Source of the DNA: CAVQBJ01 sp963724405
GTDB taxonomy: Bacteria; Actinomycetota; Thermoleophilia; Solirubrobacterales; Solirubrobacteraceae
Assembly (NCBI GenBank): GCA_963724405.1
Contig: CAVRUQ010000011.1
Location: 558,001 to 622,000 of the forward strand
Direction: 5' to 3'
Length of the DNA stretch: 64,000 nt
Part shown: positions 51,430-60,530 of the stretch, one piece after another
Numbering within the stretch: the stretch's first letter is position 1
How the letters are laid out: each line of letters starts with the position of its first letter
Translations under genes and position numbers: made by a program
The notes under the pieces: model-generated
The model's input: only the letters and a program-made list of their open reading frames with translations
Told to the model about the DNA's origin: nothing
Database searches by the model: none

Positions 51430-51622
51430 TTATCGTCGTTGGGCACGACCCGGGCCCGGCGAGCCGCGGTAGTAGACGTCGTTGCGTGCCTCGTGGACGT
51501 AGTTGCCGCGAGGCCCGGTGCCGACGCGAAAGCCGGGGACACCGGCGCTGACGCCAAGGCCGGACTTGCTCAGGTTAAAGCGAAACGGCCCTGCACGGAC
51601 GCTCTCGGACGTAGAAGCCCAT
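51430..51622 (-). pseudogene. DUF4236-domain protein with frameshift
   Basis: On the complement FRFNLSKSGLGVSAGVPGFR and VGTGPRGNYV are the DUF4236 signature. An ATG at 51620-51622 opens MGFYVRE, the usual start of such proteins, but in another frame. The two parts would join after insertion of two bases near 51605. The frame ends in a short Arg/Gly tail. It is either a pseudogene or a sequencing error. Confidence 0.6.
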
Positions 51623-51642
51623 CGCCGCCGCGCAGCAAAATC

Positions 51643-52393
51643 ATGAGTAGCGGGGGTCGAAATCGCGGCGCCGGCGCGGCCGACGGCGCGGGGTGGGATC
51701 CTCATGCGGTGGCCGAAGCATCCGAGCGCCGACACCGCGTCACGTACGATCCACTCGTTGTGGATCATGCGGAGCGGCCAGCTGGGCTCGGTAGCTGGGA
51801 GTGGGTGCCGCCAACCGGTGAGTTGGTGTGGTCGGACAACATATTTCGCCTATACGGGGTCGAGATCGGAGCGATCGTCCCGTCACCCGAGTACGTGGTC
51901 GAGCGTGTCCACCCCGATGATCTGGAGCAGGTCATGGCGACGCTTGAGGCTCTGACTGCCGGCGAGCCGCGCAGGGTCGAGTATCGCCTCCGTCGCGACG
52001 GCGGCGAGGTCATCTTGCTGCGCGCGACGGTTGCCGTGATCTCTGAGAGCGAGGCGGGGGATCTGCGCATCATCGGCCTGGTGCAGGATCTGACTGCCCA
52101 GCGACGGCTTGAGCGCGAGGTCGCTGCGAGGGTCGCTGTCACCGGGGCACTCGAGGGCTGGCGGACGCTCGAGGCCAGCGCCACGGAGCTGCTGGCGGGT
52201 CTGGCGCGGGTGATCGGGTTTGTGTTCGGTGCGTTGTGGGCCCGTGATTGACGAGAGCTTTGCCGTGCGCGCGATATGGCACGCCACGTCTGTCGAACTC
52301 GAATGGGTCGCGGCCGTGACCGTCGGATGGCGTGCGGGCCCGGGTTCGCCGACGATCGGGAGGGCGTTCTCGATGGGGCAGCCGATTCTCGCT
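51643..52393 (+). pseudogene. PAS-GAF signalling protein, frameshifted and truncated
   Basis: From the ATG at 51643 a 202-codon frame encodes a PAS_3 domain (GLGSWEWVPPTGELVWSDN, VERVHPDDLEQVMATLEAL, RIIGLVQDLTAQRRLE). It then begins a GAF domain (LLAGLARVIGFVFGALWARD) and stops at 52251. The GAF continues in another frame (FAVRAIWHATSVELEWVAAV, RAGPGSPTIGRAF) up to about 52393, where the convergent pterin-dehydratase-like gene ends. The output domain (kinase or cyclase) is missing. One frameshift plus 3' truncation makes it a probable pseudogene. Confidence 0.7.
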
Positions 52394-52718
52394 AGGGCTG
52401 AAGGATGGCGTCGGGGTGGTGCTCGTCGACGATCGCGCCGGCCTTGTTCGCCAGTCGCAGCTCAGCGGCGGTGAAGCCGGCGTGGTGCAGGTTCGCGATC
52501 GAGAGGCGTACCCGGTTGAACTCGGAGAGGCACATGTCCGGGCGGCGTCCGTAGTCGACGGTCGCCTGAGCGACCTGTTCCACCAGCCGCAGCGCCGCGT
52601 CGAAGTCGCGCATCGTGAGCTCGCGGACGAGCGCGTCGCCTTCCAGACGCCAGTGCGGATGCTCGCCGAGCCAGCGCTTCACCTCCCGCTCGCTCAGCAT
52701 CGGCGGCGGGCCACTCAT
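52392..52718 (-). CDS. Pterin-4a-carbinolamine dehydratase-like protein
   Basis: A 108-residue protein with the PCD/DCoH fold: LSEREVKRWLGEHPHWRLEG, FDAALRLVEQVAQATVDYG and EFNRVRLSIANLHHAGFTAA. In active dehydratases the first site is NHHP; here it is YGRRP (Arg58-Arg59), while a His pair remains at 78-79. The catalytic dyad is therefore lost and a non-enzymatic role is likely. The ATG overlaps the stop of the ribosome-hibernation gene by four bases, so the two are translationally coupled. Confidence 0.78.
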   Translation of the reverse strand: MSGPPPMLSEREVKRWLGEHPHWRLEGDALVRELTMRDFDAALRLVEQVAQATVDYGRRPDMCLSEFNRVRLSIANLHHAGFTAAELRLANKAGAIVDEHHPDAILQP

Positions 52719-53509
52719 GCGGGCTCCACCAGGCCGTAATGGCCGTCGTGGCGCAGGTAGAGGACCTTGCCGCGCACGTCCTCGGCGTCGATGAAGTAGG
52801 CAAAGCGCTGGCCGAACCGGTCCATCTCGGCGCGCGCGGCCTGGAGCGTCAGCGGGCTGGGGTAGTCGCTGGGCTCGGGTACGACGACGTCGTTCTCGTC
52901 GGCGAGGGGGCTGTCGGGAGGGTGGATGAGGCCGATGCGCCCGTCGTCGCGCCGGTAGACGACCACGTCCTCGCCGGTGCGCACGTGGCGGAACAGCAGG
53001 AACTCCAGGTCGAGGTCCAGCAGGTCGGTTACCGCCTCGGCTGTGGTCCGCGGGAGGTCCTCGTAGGTGCGGCGGCGCACGATCTCGCGCTCGTCCGCGC
53101 GCCGGCGGCTCTTCCGGGGGCGGTGGCGCACCTCGTTCTCGAGCTCGGAGATCGCCCGGCGGATCGTCCGCGGCTCGTTGCGCTGAGCCACGTCGGCGCC
53201 GACCACTCGGCGCAGCTGGCGTCGCAGGCGCTCGGCCGCCGCATCGACCGCTTCGAGCGCGTTGCCTCCCGTCGTGTGCGCGGCGAGTAGCCGCCCTTGG
53301 TAGAGCACGCTCGCGTCAGCAACGAAGGGACGCCCCGAATGCAGGCCCTCGTCCTCGCGCACCACCACCCGCGCGCCGATCAGGGGTCGATCGGCGTACA
53401 GCTGAAGCGACGCGACCCGTCCCCGCACCGCGTCGACCTGGTCGCGCGGGACCGACCCGCGAACGGTGACCTCGATGTCGGTGTCGGCCGCTTGTACGCC
53501 TGAGTTCAT
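52715..53509 (-). CDS. Ribosome hibernation factor-like protein (S30AE/HPF family)
   Basis: A 264-residue protein. An N-terminal S30AE/RaiA-like domain (about 10-105, with IEVTVRGSVPRD and NALEAVDAAAERLRRQLRRV) is followed by a basic linker (RPRKSRRRADEREIVRRR) and two copies of the short C-terminal dimerisation module: DLEFLLFRHVRTGEDVVVYR and GQRFAYFIDAEDVRGKVLYL. Long-form HPF proteins join ribosomes as inactive 100S particles in stress or stationary phase; the doubled C-terminal module resembles mycobacterial dormancy-linked relatives. It lies next to dnaK remnants and clpB. Confidence 0.82.
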   Translation of the reverse strand: MNSGVQAADTDIEVTVRGSVPRDQVDAVRGRVASLQLYADRPLIGARVVVREDEGLHSGRPFVADASVLYQGRLLAAHTTGGNALEAVDAAAERLRRQLRRVVGADVAQRNEPRTIRRAISELENEVRHRPRKSRRRADEREIVRRRTYEDLPRTTAEAVTDLLDLDLEFLLFRHVRTGEDVVVYRRDDGRIGLIHPPDSPLADENDVVVPEPSDYPSPLTLQAARAEMDRFGQRFAYFIDAEDVRGKVLYLRHDGHYGLVEPA

Positions 53510-53550
53510 CGTCGTTGCCGCTGAACTAGGTCGCTGGCTCGGCTTGTCCA

Positions 53551-53892
53551 GTGCATGCGTTCACCGAGGACGGCCAGCGACTCGTGGGGCAGGTCGCCAA
53601 GCGTCAGGCGATCCTCAACCCCGAGGCGACGATCTACTCGGTCAGGCGCTTCATCGGGCGCAAGTGGGCCAAGGTCGACGAGGAGGCCAAGATCGTCTCC
53701 TGAAGGTGGTCAAGGGCCCCGACGACGCCGTGCGCTTCGAGGTCCGGGGCACGCTGTACTCCCCTCAGGAGATCTCGGCCATGATCCTTGCGCAAGCTGG
53801 CCAAGGACGCCGGCAAGATCGCCGGGCTGGAGGTCCTGCGCATCATCAACGGCCCGACCGCGGCCGCCCTGGCGTACGGCATCGACAAGAAG
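53551..53892 (+). pseudogene. Decayed dnaK (Hsp70) fragment
   Basis: Pieces of the Hsp70 ATPase domain follow one another with frameshifts and a deletion. They are AFTEDGQRLVGQVAKRQAIL and YSVRRFIGRKW in one frame, then VVKGPDDAVRFEVRGTLYSP in another, then LAKDAGKIAGLEVLRIINGP with TAAALAYGIDKK. The segment of about 25 codons carrying the VPAYFND motif is missing between the last two. The start (phosphate-1 loop) and everything after TAAALAYG are absent. It cannot make a working chaperone. Confidence 0.85.
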
Positions 53893-54131
53893 GGCCGCGA
53901 GGAGGTCGCGACCGGGAACCCCGGCCGCGAGCGGCGCCAGGGCTGGCGCAGCGTCCTGGGCGACGTTGGTCCAGGAAGACCGGGGTGAGGCGGCGGGGGG
54001 GCTCCACCCCCGTCCCACCGTTGCGGCGCGGTGAAGCGAGACCTCAAGCCAGATCCGGCCCCGTCCTTGCCACGGCGGGCGCGGGACCTATCACCAGAGC
54101 CGTGAGAGAACCGGCATGAGATGGGGTTGAA

Positions 54132-56822
54132 ATGGACCTGAACCGCCTGACGCAGAAGACCCAGGAGGCGCTCCACGACGCCCAGACCAAGGCCCTACGC
54201 TACGGCCACACGGAGGTCGAGGGCGAGCATCTGCTGCTGGCCCTGCTCGACCAGCCCGACGGCCTCGTTTCGCGGCTGCTGGTACGCCTCGGAGCCGACG
54301 TCGATTCGCTACACGCTGCGGTCGAGCGCCACCTCGAGGGGCGTCCGCGCGTGAGCGGACCCGGGGCCGCTCCCGGCGAGGTGTACGTGTCGCGGTCGCT
54401 CGCCGAGCTGCTGGATGCCGCCCAGCGCGGGGCCGAGCGCCTCAAGGACGAGTACGTGTCGGTCGAGCACGTGCTGCTCGCGATGGTCGAGTCAGGCTCG
54501 CGTACGGCCGCGGGGCGGCTGCTCTCAGAGCATGGGGTGACGCGCGAGGCGTTCCTAAACACGCTGACGGAGGTGCGGGGCGCCCAGCGCGTGACGAGCG
54601 CCAACCCCGAGGTAGCGTACGAGGCGCTGGAGAAGTACGGTCGCGATCTCGTCACGGAGGCCCGCCTCGGACGCATGGACCCGGTCATCGGGCGCGACGC
54701 CGAGATCCGGCGCGTGATCCAGGTCCTCTCGCGCAAGACCAAGAACAACCCGGTGCTCGTCGGCGATCCCGGCGTCGGCAAGACCGCGATCGTTGAAGGC
54801 CTGGCCCAGCGCATCGTCCGCGGTGACGTGCCCGAAGGGCTCAAGGACCGCACGATCTTCGCCCTGGACATGGGCTCTCTCGTGGCCGGCGCCAAGTACC
54901 GGGGCGAGTTCGAGGAGCGCCTCAAGGCCGTGCTCACCGAGGTCAAGGCCGGCGAGGGGAGCATCATCCTGTTCATCGACGAGCTCCACACCGTGGTGGG
55001 CGCCGGCGGGGCCGAGGGCGCCATGGACGCCGGCAACATGCTCAAGCCGATGCTGGCGCGCGGTGAGCTTCACTGCATCGGCGCCACGACCCTGGACGAG
55101 TACCGCAGGCACATCGAAAAGGACGCGGCGCTCGAGCGACGCTTCCAGCCGGTCATCGTCGAGGAGCCCACCGTGGAGGACACGATCTCGATCCTGCGCG
55201 GCCTGCGCGAGCGCTTCGAAGTCCACCACGGGGTCAAGATCCAGGACGCCGCGCTGGTCGCGGCGGCCACGCTGTCCCACCGCTACATCTCAGACCGGTT
55301 CCTGCCCGACAAGGCGATCGACCTCGTCGACGAGGCCTGCGCCGTGATCCGCACCGAGATCGACTCGATGCCTCAGGAGCTCGACGCGATCACGCGCCGC
55401 GCGATGCAGCTGGAGATCGAGGAGGCCGCGCTGAAGAAGGAGGACGACCCAGCCAGCCGGCAGCGCCTGGAAGCGCTGCGCAAGGAGCTCGCCGACCTGC
55501 GGGCGCACGCCGACGCCATGACCGCGCAGTGGGAGGCCGAGCGCCAGGCGATCCGCCGACTGCAGGCGATGCGCGAGGAGCTGCAGGAGCTGCGCAGGGA
55601 GATCGAGGAGGCCGAGCGCGGCTACGACCTCAACCGGGCTGCCGAGCTTCGGCACGGCCGGCTGCCCGAGCTCGAGCGCCGCCTGCACGACGAGCAGGAG
55701 CGCCTGGAGAAGGGCAAGGGTGTCCCTCGATTGCTGCGCGAAGAGGTGACCGAGGACGAGATCGCCGAAGTCGTGGCCCGCTGGACCGGCATCCCGCTTG
55801 CACGCATGCTCGAGGGCGAGCGCGAGAAGCTGCTGCGCCTCGACGAGGTGCTCCAGGAGCGCGTGATCGGTCAGGACGAGGCCGTCAGGCTCGTCGCCGA
55901 CGCGGTGATCCGCGCGCGCAGCGGCATCAAGGACCCGCGCCGGCCGATCGGCTCCTTCATCTTCCTGGGCCCCACCGGGGTGGGCAAGACGGAGCTGTCG
56001 CGGGCGCTGGCCGAGTCGCTGTTCGACTCCGAGGACAACATGGTGCGCCTGGACATGAGCGAGTACCAGGAGCGGCACACCGTCAGTCGCCTGATGGGCG
56101 CCCCGCCCGGCTACGTCGGTTATGAGGAGGGGGGTCAGCTCACCGAGGCGGTGCGCCGCCGGCCCTACTCGGTGGTCCTCTTCGACGAGATCGAGAAGGC
56201 CCACTCGGACGTGTTCAACACGCTGCTGGCGATCCTCGACGACGGCCGGCTGACCGACGCCCAGGGCCGGACGGTCGACTTTCGCAACACCGTGATCATC
56301 ATGACCTCGAACATCGGCTCGACCTACCTCCTGGACGGGCTGACCGACGACGGCCAAATTCGCGAGGATGTCCGCGCGCTCGTCCTGAACGATCTGCGCG
56401 GACACTTCCGCCCCGAGTTCCTCAACCGCGTCGACGACATCGTGCTGTTCCGGCCGCTGACGCTGTCGGACATCGAGCGCATCGTCGAGCTGCAGATCGA
56501 CGACCTGCGCATGCGCCTGGCCGAGCGGCGCATCGCGCTGGAGCTCACGAAGCCCGCCTGCCGGCTCATCGCCGAGCGAGGCTACGATCCCGTCTACGGG
56601 GCTCGGCCGCTGCGGCGCTACATCTCGCACGAGGTCGAGACGCGCCTGGGTCGCGCGCTGCTGTCCGGCGACATCATCGATGGCGCCACCATCACGCTGG
56701 ACGCCGACAGCGACGAGCTGGTCGTGCGCTGGGAGAATCCCGCCGCCGGCGAGGCTGGGGCGAACGACGCGGGCCCGGGGGCTTCGGCGCCCAAGCCCGA
56801 GCTGGAACCGGTGGCTGGATGA
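54132..56822 (+). CDS. clpB: ATP-dependent disaggregase ClpB
   Basis: An 896-residue Hsp100 protein with normal length. Two N-terminal Clp_N repeats (LTQKTQEALHDAQTKALRYG, YVSVEHVLLAMVESG) come first. AAA-1 has GDPGVGKT near residue 211 and the IILFIDELH Walker B. The coiled-coil M-domain (about 410-530, AERQAIRRLQAMREELQELR) marks ClpB and not ClpC. AAA-2 has GPTGVGKT near 613 and VVLFDEIEKAH, with the D2 C-terminal small domain and a polar Ala/Gly/Pro tail. With DnaK it resolves protein aggregates; the local dnaK is only a remnant, so it must use a copy elsewhere. Confidence 0.95.
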   Translation: MDLNRLTQKTQEALHDAQTKALRYGHTEVEGEHLLLALLDQPDGLVSRLLVRLGADVDSLHAAVERHLEGRPRVSGPGAAPGEVYVSRSLAELLDAAQRGAERLKDEYVSVEHVLLAMVESGSRTAAGRLLSEHGVTREAFLNTLTEVRGAQRVTSANPEVAYEALEKYGRDLVTEARLGRMDPVIGRDAEIRRVIQVLSRKTKNNPVLVGDPGVGKTAIVEGLAQRIVRGDVPEGLKDRTIFALDMGSLVAGAKYRGEFEERLKAVLTEVKAGEGSIILFIDELHTVVGAGGAEGAMDAGNMLKPMLARGELHCIGATTLDEYRRHIEKDAALERRFQPVIVEEPTVEDTISILRGLRERFEVHHGVKIQDAALVAAATLSHRYISDRFLPDKAIDLVDEACAVIRTEIDSMPQELDAITRRAMQLEIEEAALKKEDDPASRQRLEALRKELADLRAHADAMTAQWEAERQAIRRLQAMREELQELRREIEEAERGYDLNRAAELRHGRLPELERRLHDEQERLEKGKGVPRLLREEVTEDEIAEVVARWTGIPLARMLEGEREKLLRLDEVLQERVIGQDEAVRLVADAVIRARSGIKDPRRPIGSFIFLGPTGVGKTELSRALAESLFDSEDNMVRLDMSEYQERHTVSRLMGAPPGYVGYEEGGQLTEAVRRRPYSVVLFDEIEKAHSDVFNTLLAILDDGRLTDAQGRTVDFRNTVIIMTSNIGSTYLLDGLTDDGQIREDVRALVLNDLRGHFRPEFLNRVDDIVLFRPLTLSDIERIVELQIDDLRMRLAERRIALELTKPACRLIAERGYDPVYGARPLRRYISHEVETRLGRALLSGDIIDGATITLDADSDELVVRWENPAAGEAGANDAGPGASAPKPELEPVAG

Positions 56823-56912
56823 CTGACGACGGCGCCAGCGGCCCTGCGCCTGCCGCGACGCGACGGGCGGGCGACGGGCTCAGCGGCCGGCGGTAGGACG
56901 GCGTGCGCCGCT

Positions 56913-56933
56913 GTCAAACCGTGGGCGTTTGAC
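56913..56933. promoter_or_regulatory. Inverted repeat upstream of the cNMP-binding flavoprotein
   Basis: GTCAAAC and GTTTGAC are perfect complementary arms separated by 7 bases, 18 bases before the ATG at 56952. The 21-bp dyad has the size of a dimeric regulator site and probably overlaps the promoter. Confidence 0.55.
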
Positions 56934-56951
56934 GCTGTCGCCGCGGGGCCT

Positions 56952-58727
56952 ATGTTCCGGGCCATGGACAGCGAGATCCCCGCGAGCGCGACCGAGCCAA
57001 CGGCGCTCTCCGAGACGCCGGACCCGTACGGAGCCTTTCCCCGGCTGAGCGAGGCCCAGATCCAGGCGCTGTCGAGGATCGGCGAGGGCCGCCCGATGCG
57101 GGCGGGCGACGTGCTCTACCGCCAGGGCGACGCGACTTGCGAGTTCTTCGTGATCCTCGAGGGCCTCGTCGCCGTCGTCGAGGAGCTTGGTGGCGCAAAC
57201 GAGCGAGTGATCGGAGTCCACGGTCGCGGGCGGTTCCTGGGCGAGCTCGGCCTGCTCACCGGGCAGGCGGTGTTCGTCGATGCCGTGGTGCGCGAGCCGG
57301 GCAGCGTGCTCGCTGTTCCGGATGGGGAGCTGCGCGAGCTGGTGGCGCAGGACACGTCGCTGGGTGACCTGATCCTGCGCGCCCTGCTGATCCGACGCTC
57401 GGTCCTGATCGGGATGGGGACTGGCTTTCGGATCATCGGCTCGCGTTACCTCCCCGACACCCGCCGCCTGCGCGACTTTGCCGCCCGCAACCGGCTGCCC
57501 CATCGTTGGATCGACCTCGAAGAGGATCCGGGGGCCGAGAGTCTCCTGCGCCAGCTGGGGATCTCGCCCGACGAGACGCCGGTGGTGATCTGGCGAGGAA
57601 AGCAGGTGTTGCGCAACCCCAGCAACGCCGAGTTGGCGAACTTGATCGGCCGACGGGCGCCGAGCGCGCCGGACAGCGTCTGTGACCTCGTCGTGGTCGG
57701 CGCTGGGCCTGCCGGCCTGGCGGCCGCGGTGTACGGCGCCTCGGAGGGTTTGGCGACAGTCGTGCTCGACGCGATCGCCCCCGGCGGCCAGGCGAGCACC
57801 TCCTCGCGGATCGAGAACTACCTCGGCTTTCCCGCCGGGATCTCCGGCGGCGAGCTGGCGGAGCGCGCGGTGATCCAGGCCGAGAAGTTCGGCGCGACGA
57901 TCAGCGTGCCCGCCGAGGCGGTCTCGATCGCCGACGAGGCCGGCCTGTATCGGATCGGGCCGAAAGACGGCGCCACCGTCGAGGGACGCGCCGTCGTGAT
58001 CGCGACCGGGGTGCGCTATCGCCGGCTGCGCGTGCCCGGGCTGGAGAAGCTCGAGGCCGTCAGCGTCTACTACTCGGCCACGCTGATGGAGGCGCAGTCG
58101 TGCCGCGGCGATCCGGTCGCCGTGGTGGGCGGGGGAAACTCCGCCGGCCAGGCCACCCTATTCCTGTCCCAGCACGCTCCGGGCGTGACGCTGATCGTGC
58201 GCGAGCCCGACCTCGACGTGAACATGTCGCGCTACCTCTCAGATCGGATTAGACGTAAGCCGAACGTGGAGGTCCTGCTCCACAGCCAGGTGCGCGAGGC
58301 CGTCGGCGAGCAGGCGCTCGAGGGGTTGGTCGTCGAGGATACCCAGACCCGCGAGAGTCGCATGGTCAATGCGCGCGCGCTTTTCGTGTTCATCGGCGCG
58401 CGACCGTTCACGGACTGGCTGCGCGGCGCGATCGCGCTCGACGACGGCGGCTACGTCCTCACGGGAGCGAGGGCCGCTCCGTTCCTCACCGACACGCTGC
58501 ACCACGGCGGCGGAGGACGGCCGCTGCCGCTGGAGACCAGCCAGCTCGGCGTGTTCGCCGCCGGCGACGTGCGCAGCGGGTCCGTCGGGCGGGTGGCCGC
58601 GGCCGTGGGCGAAGGGTCGATGGCGGTGCGTCTGGTGCACGAGCACCTCGGAGGTGCGCACCATGCGGATCGCGCGGCCGTCGGCCGCAGCAGTCGAGTC
58701 GCCGACCGCGTGGCGATCGAGGCGTGA
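56952..58727 (+). CDS. Cyclic-nucleotide-binding / thioredoxin-like / thioredoxin-reductase-like fusion
   Basis: A 591-residue protein. Residues about 28-150 form a cNMP-binding domain (LYRQGDATCEFFVILEGLVA, GELGLLTGQAVFVDAVV). About 165-235 is a thioredoxin-like domain (LPHRWIDLEEDPGAESLLRQ, ETPVVIWRGKQVLRNPSNAE). The rest is a TrxR-type flavoprotein: FAD loop GAGPAGLAAAVYGASEG near 249, GGQASTSSRIENYLGFP, NAD(P) loop VVGGGNSAGQATLFLSQHA near 390, and VFAAGDVRSGSV at the end. The redox CxxC of TrxR is replaced by YYSATLMEAQ near 372, so it cannot reduce thioredoxin in the usual way. An ATG four codons downstream is an alternative start. Confidence 0.87.
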   Translation: MFRAMDSEIPASATEPTALSETPDPYGAFPRLSEAQIQALSRIGEGRPMRAGDVLYRQGDATCEFFVILEGLVAVVEELGGANERVIGVHGRGRFLGELGLLTGQAVFVDAVVREPGSVLAVPDGELRELVAQDTSLGDLILRALLIRRSVLIGMGTGFRIIGSRYLPDTRRLRDFAARNRLPHRWIDLEEDPGAESLLRQLGISPDETPVVIWRGKQVLRNPSNAELANLIGRRAPSAPDSVCDLVVVGAGPAGLAAAVYGASEGLATVVLDAIAPGGQASTSSRIENYLGFPAGISGGELAERAVIQAEKFGATISVPAEAVSIADEAGLYRIGPKDGATVEGRAVVIATGVRYRRLRVPGLEKLEAVSVYYSATLMEAQSCRGDPVAVVGGGNSAGQATLFLSQHAPGVTLIVREPDLDVNMSRYLSDRIRRKPNVEVLLHSQVREAVGEQALEGLVVEDTQTRESRMVNARALFVFIGARPFTDWLRGAIALDDGGYVLTGARAAPFLTDTLHHGGGGRPLPLETSQLGVFAAGDVRSGSVGRVAAAVGEGSMAVRLVHEHLGGAHHADRAAVGRSSRVADRVAIEA

Positions 58728-58771
58728 GGGTGCCCGTGAAGCACCGGCCCGCGCGGGTGCGATTCGCCCGA

Positions 58772-59281
58772 TCAGCGCGCGAGGCGCCCAAGGTCCGTGG
58801 CGACGACGGGCGCGCGCAAGCCGAACAACAGCAGGTTGATCCCAACGCGAAGTCCGATCGCCCAGGAGGCCGAGCTCGGAAGCTCGGCCACGATCAAGGA
58901 TGCCCCCGGACGACCGAGACGAGCCCGCTGAACGTGGGCACGCCAGGCGTCCGGCACCTCACGCTGCAGGCAGGCGGCCGCGGCCGCGATCTCGAACCCG
59001 CCGATCCCGAAGAACCAGACGGCGAGCAGGAACGTGAGCGTGACCGTGCCCTGAGCGGAAACAACAATAGGTAGGCCCACAAGGACCGCGAGCGCGGCGT
59101 TCAGGGGCGTCCGGCGGCGTGCGACATGGCGCGCTGCTCGTAGGAAGAAGATCGAAGTCGCGACCGACACCAAGACCGGTACGGCCAGGGGCTCGACGCC
59201 CGCCACGATCGACGGCCCGCCAGTCACTAGCAGCCAGCGGCGGCCCTGCTTGATGTCCTTGGGGATCAGGCCGAGCGGCAC
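58772..59281 (-). CDS. HdeD-like membrane protein
   Basis: A 169-residue protein with about four to five hydrophobic segments (RRWLLVTGGPSIVAGVEPLA, VPVLVSVATSIFFLRAARHV, LNAALAVLVGLPIVVSAQG, VTLTFLLAVWFFGIGGFEIA). The order and repeated Gly-rich helices resemble HdeD/DUF308 proteins, but it is more divergent than the copy at 29090. A GTG at 59281 or the ATG-like start after it is possible; the exact start is uncertain. Function unknown, probably envelope stress. Confidence 0.62.
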   Translation of the reverse strand: MPLGLIPKDIKQGRRWLLVTGGPSIVAGVEPLAVPVLVSVATSIFFLRAARHVARRRTPLNAALAVLVGLPIVVSAQGTVTLTFLLAVWFFGIGGFEIAAAAACLQREVPDAWRAHVQRARLGRPGASLIVAELPSSASWAIGLRVGINLLLFGLRAPVVATDLGRLAR

Positions 59282-59457
59282 CGCTCACACGTCGAGCAGC
59301 CGCTCCGATCACGGGACAGGGGGCGTTCAACCCGGCCCCCCTTGTCGTGCCATGCGGTCATTCTCACGACCGGTTCGACGGAACTGTGGGCACGTGTTCC
59401 GAGGAAGCCGCGAGGCGGGCGAGGCCGGTCAGGGCTTCCCGCTTGGGCGGCCGGCCG

Positions 59458-60324
59458 TCAGGGGCTGGCGGGTTGAGCGGGTTCGACCGGGACAAGGACG
59501 CGCGCCTCGAGGATCCGTGCTCCGGTCTGGTCGACGAGCTCTGCGACGCGCTGCTCGAACGGCCTCCCGCGGATCAGCGCGACGTCGTTGGGCATTGGCG
59601 TGTGCCCTAGCCACAACACGCGCCAGCCGTCGGCACTTCTCAGGACCTGTACCTGCTCCCACTCCTGCGCAACATCGCCGGTCGTGGCGGCCGCGATCGC
59701 GTCGGCAAACGGCGCCTGCCGACCGCGTTCGGTCTCCCACACGACCATGAAGATCGTTCTGTCGCTGCCTCCCGCTGCCCGTGTCTCTGCTCGTCCGGCG
59801 GGCAGCAGGCCGCGCAGCGCGAACTCGCCACGGAGCCACAGCAGAAACGTCGGGTCCTTCCCTTCCGTTGAACCGTCGAGCTCCACGAACCGGATATAGA
59901 GCTCCGTATCGGGCACGCGGGCGAGGAGCTCGTTGAGCGCGGCGGCATCAGTTCGTTTGCTTGTGAAGATCCAGTACGCCTCGTCGTGGAGTGCGACCGT
60001 CAGAAGCAGCGTCGGATCGTCCGTGTGCCGTTCCGCAACGCGTCGCGCGAGAATGGCATGGTCATTGTCCGGCGACCACGGTCGGTCGTGGCTCACAGCC
60101 CACTTCATGGAGTCGTGGACAAGCGCGATGACGCGCAGGCGCGCGCGCAGCTCGTCTGTCGCACTGATGTTGCTCAGGATCGCCGCGACGTGCGCTCCGA
60201 CATCACTCTCCGGGTGCCCTGGGCCGTGCACGGGAAAGGCCCACCCCCGTTGCACGTCAGGGTCGGATGCGACGGCGGACTCGAGATCGTTCTCGGCCGT
60301 GAAGCCCGGGACGAGACCGGTCAT
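59458..60324 (-). CDS. HD-domain-like protein
   Basis: A 288-residue soluble protein. The first half carries an HD-type metal site: HGPGHPESDVGAHVAAIL, LRVIALVHDSMKWAVSHD (the HD pair), a His in NDHAILARRVAERHTDD and LTVALHDEAYWIF. The second half (VVWETERGRQAPFADAIAAA, EQVQVLRSADGWRVLWLGHT) looks like a separate small alpha/beta domain that I do not recognise. HD enzymes usually cleave phosphoester bonds in nucleotides. No co-directional neighbour indicates a pathway. Confidence 0.72.
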   Translation of the reverse strand: MTGLVPGFTAENDLESAVASDPDVQRGWAFPVHGPGHPESDVGAHVAAILSNISATDELRARLRVIALVHDSMKWAVSHDRPWSPDNDHAILARRVAERHTDDPTLLLTVALHDEAYWIFTSKRTDAAALNELLARVPDTELYIRFVELDGSTEGKDPTFLLWLRGEFALRGLLPAGRAETRAAGGSDRTIFMVVWETERGRQAPFADAIAAATTGDVAQEWEQVQVLRSADGWRVLWLGHTPMPNDVALIRGRPFEQRVAELVDQTGARILEARVLVPVEPAQPASP

Positions 60325-60530
60325 CCCACGCCCCCCGAACGCATCGGCGTGCGCATGGCTGCCACGCCGGATGCGCTCTCGCGAGCGGTCAATGCGGTCA
60401 TCTGCCCAACCTCCATCTCAGGGCGGGCCGCCAGTCCAAGCCGAGCTCGGCCGCCTTACGTCACCGACAGTCAAGCACGGCGCGCTCACGCCCGTCACGC
60501 TGCGCTTCCGCAACCCTCGTCGAGGGGAGG

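Noticed and set aside
55290..56630. Minus-strand open frame antisense to clpB
   Set aside because: clpB is unmistakable; the antisense frame is a by-product of high GC at third positions.
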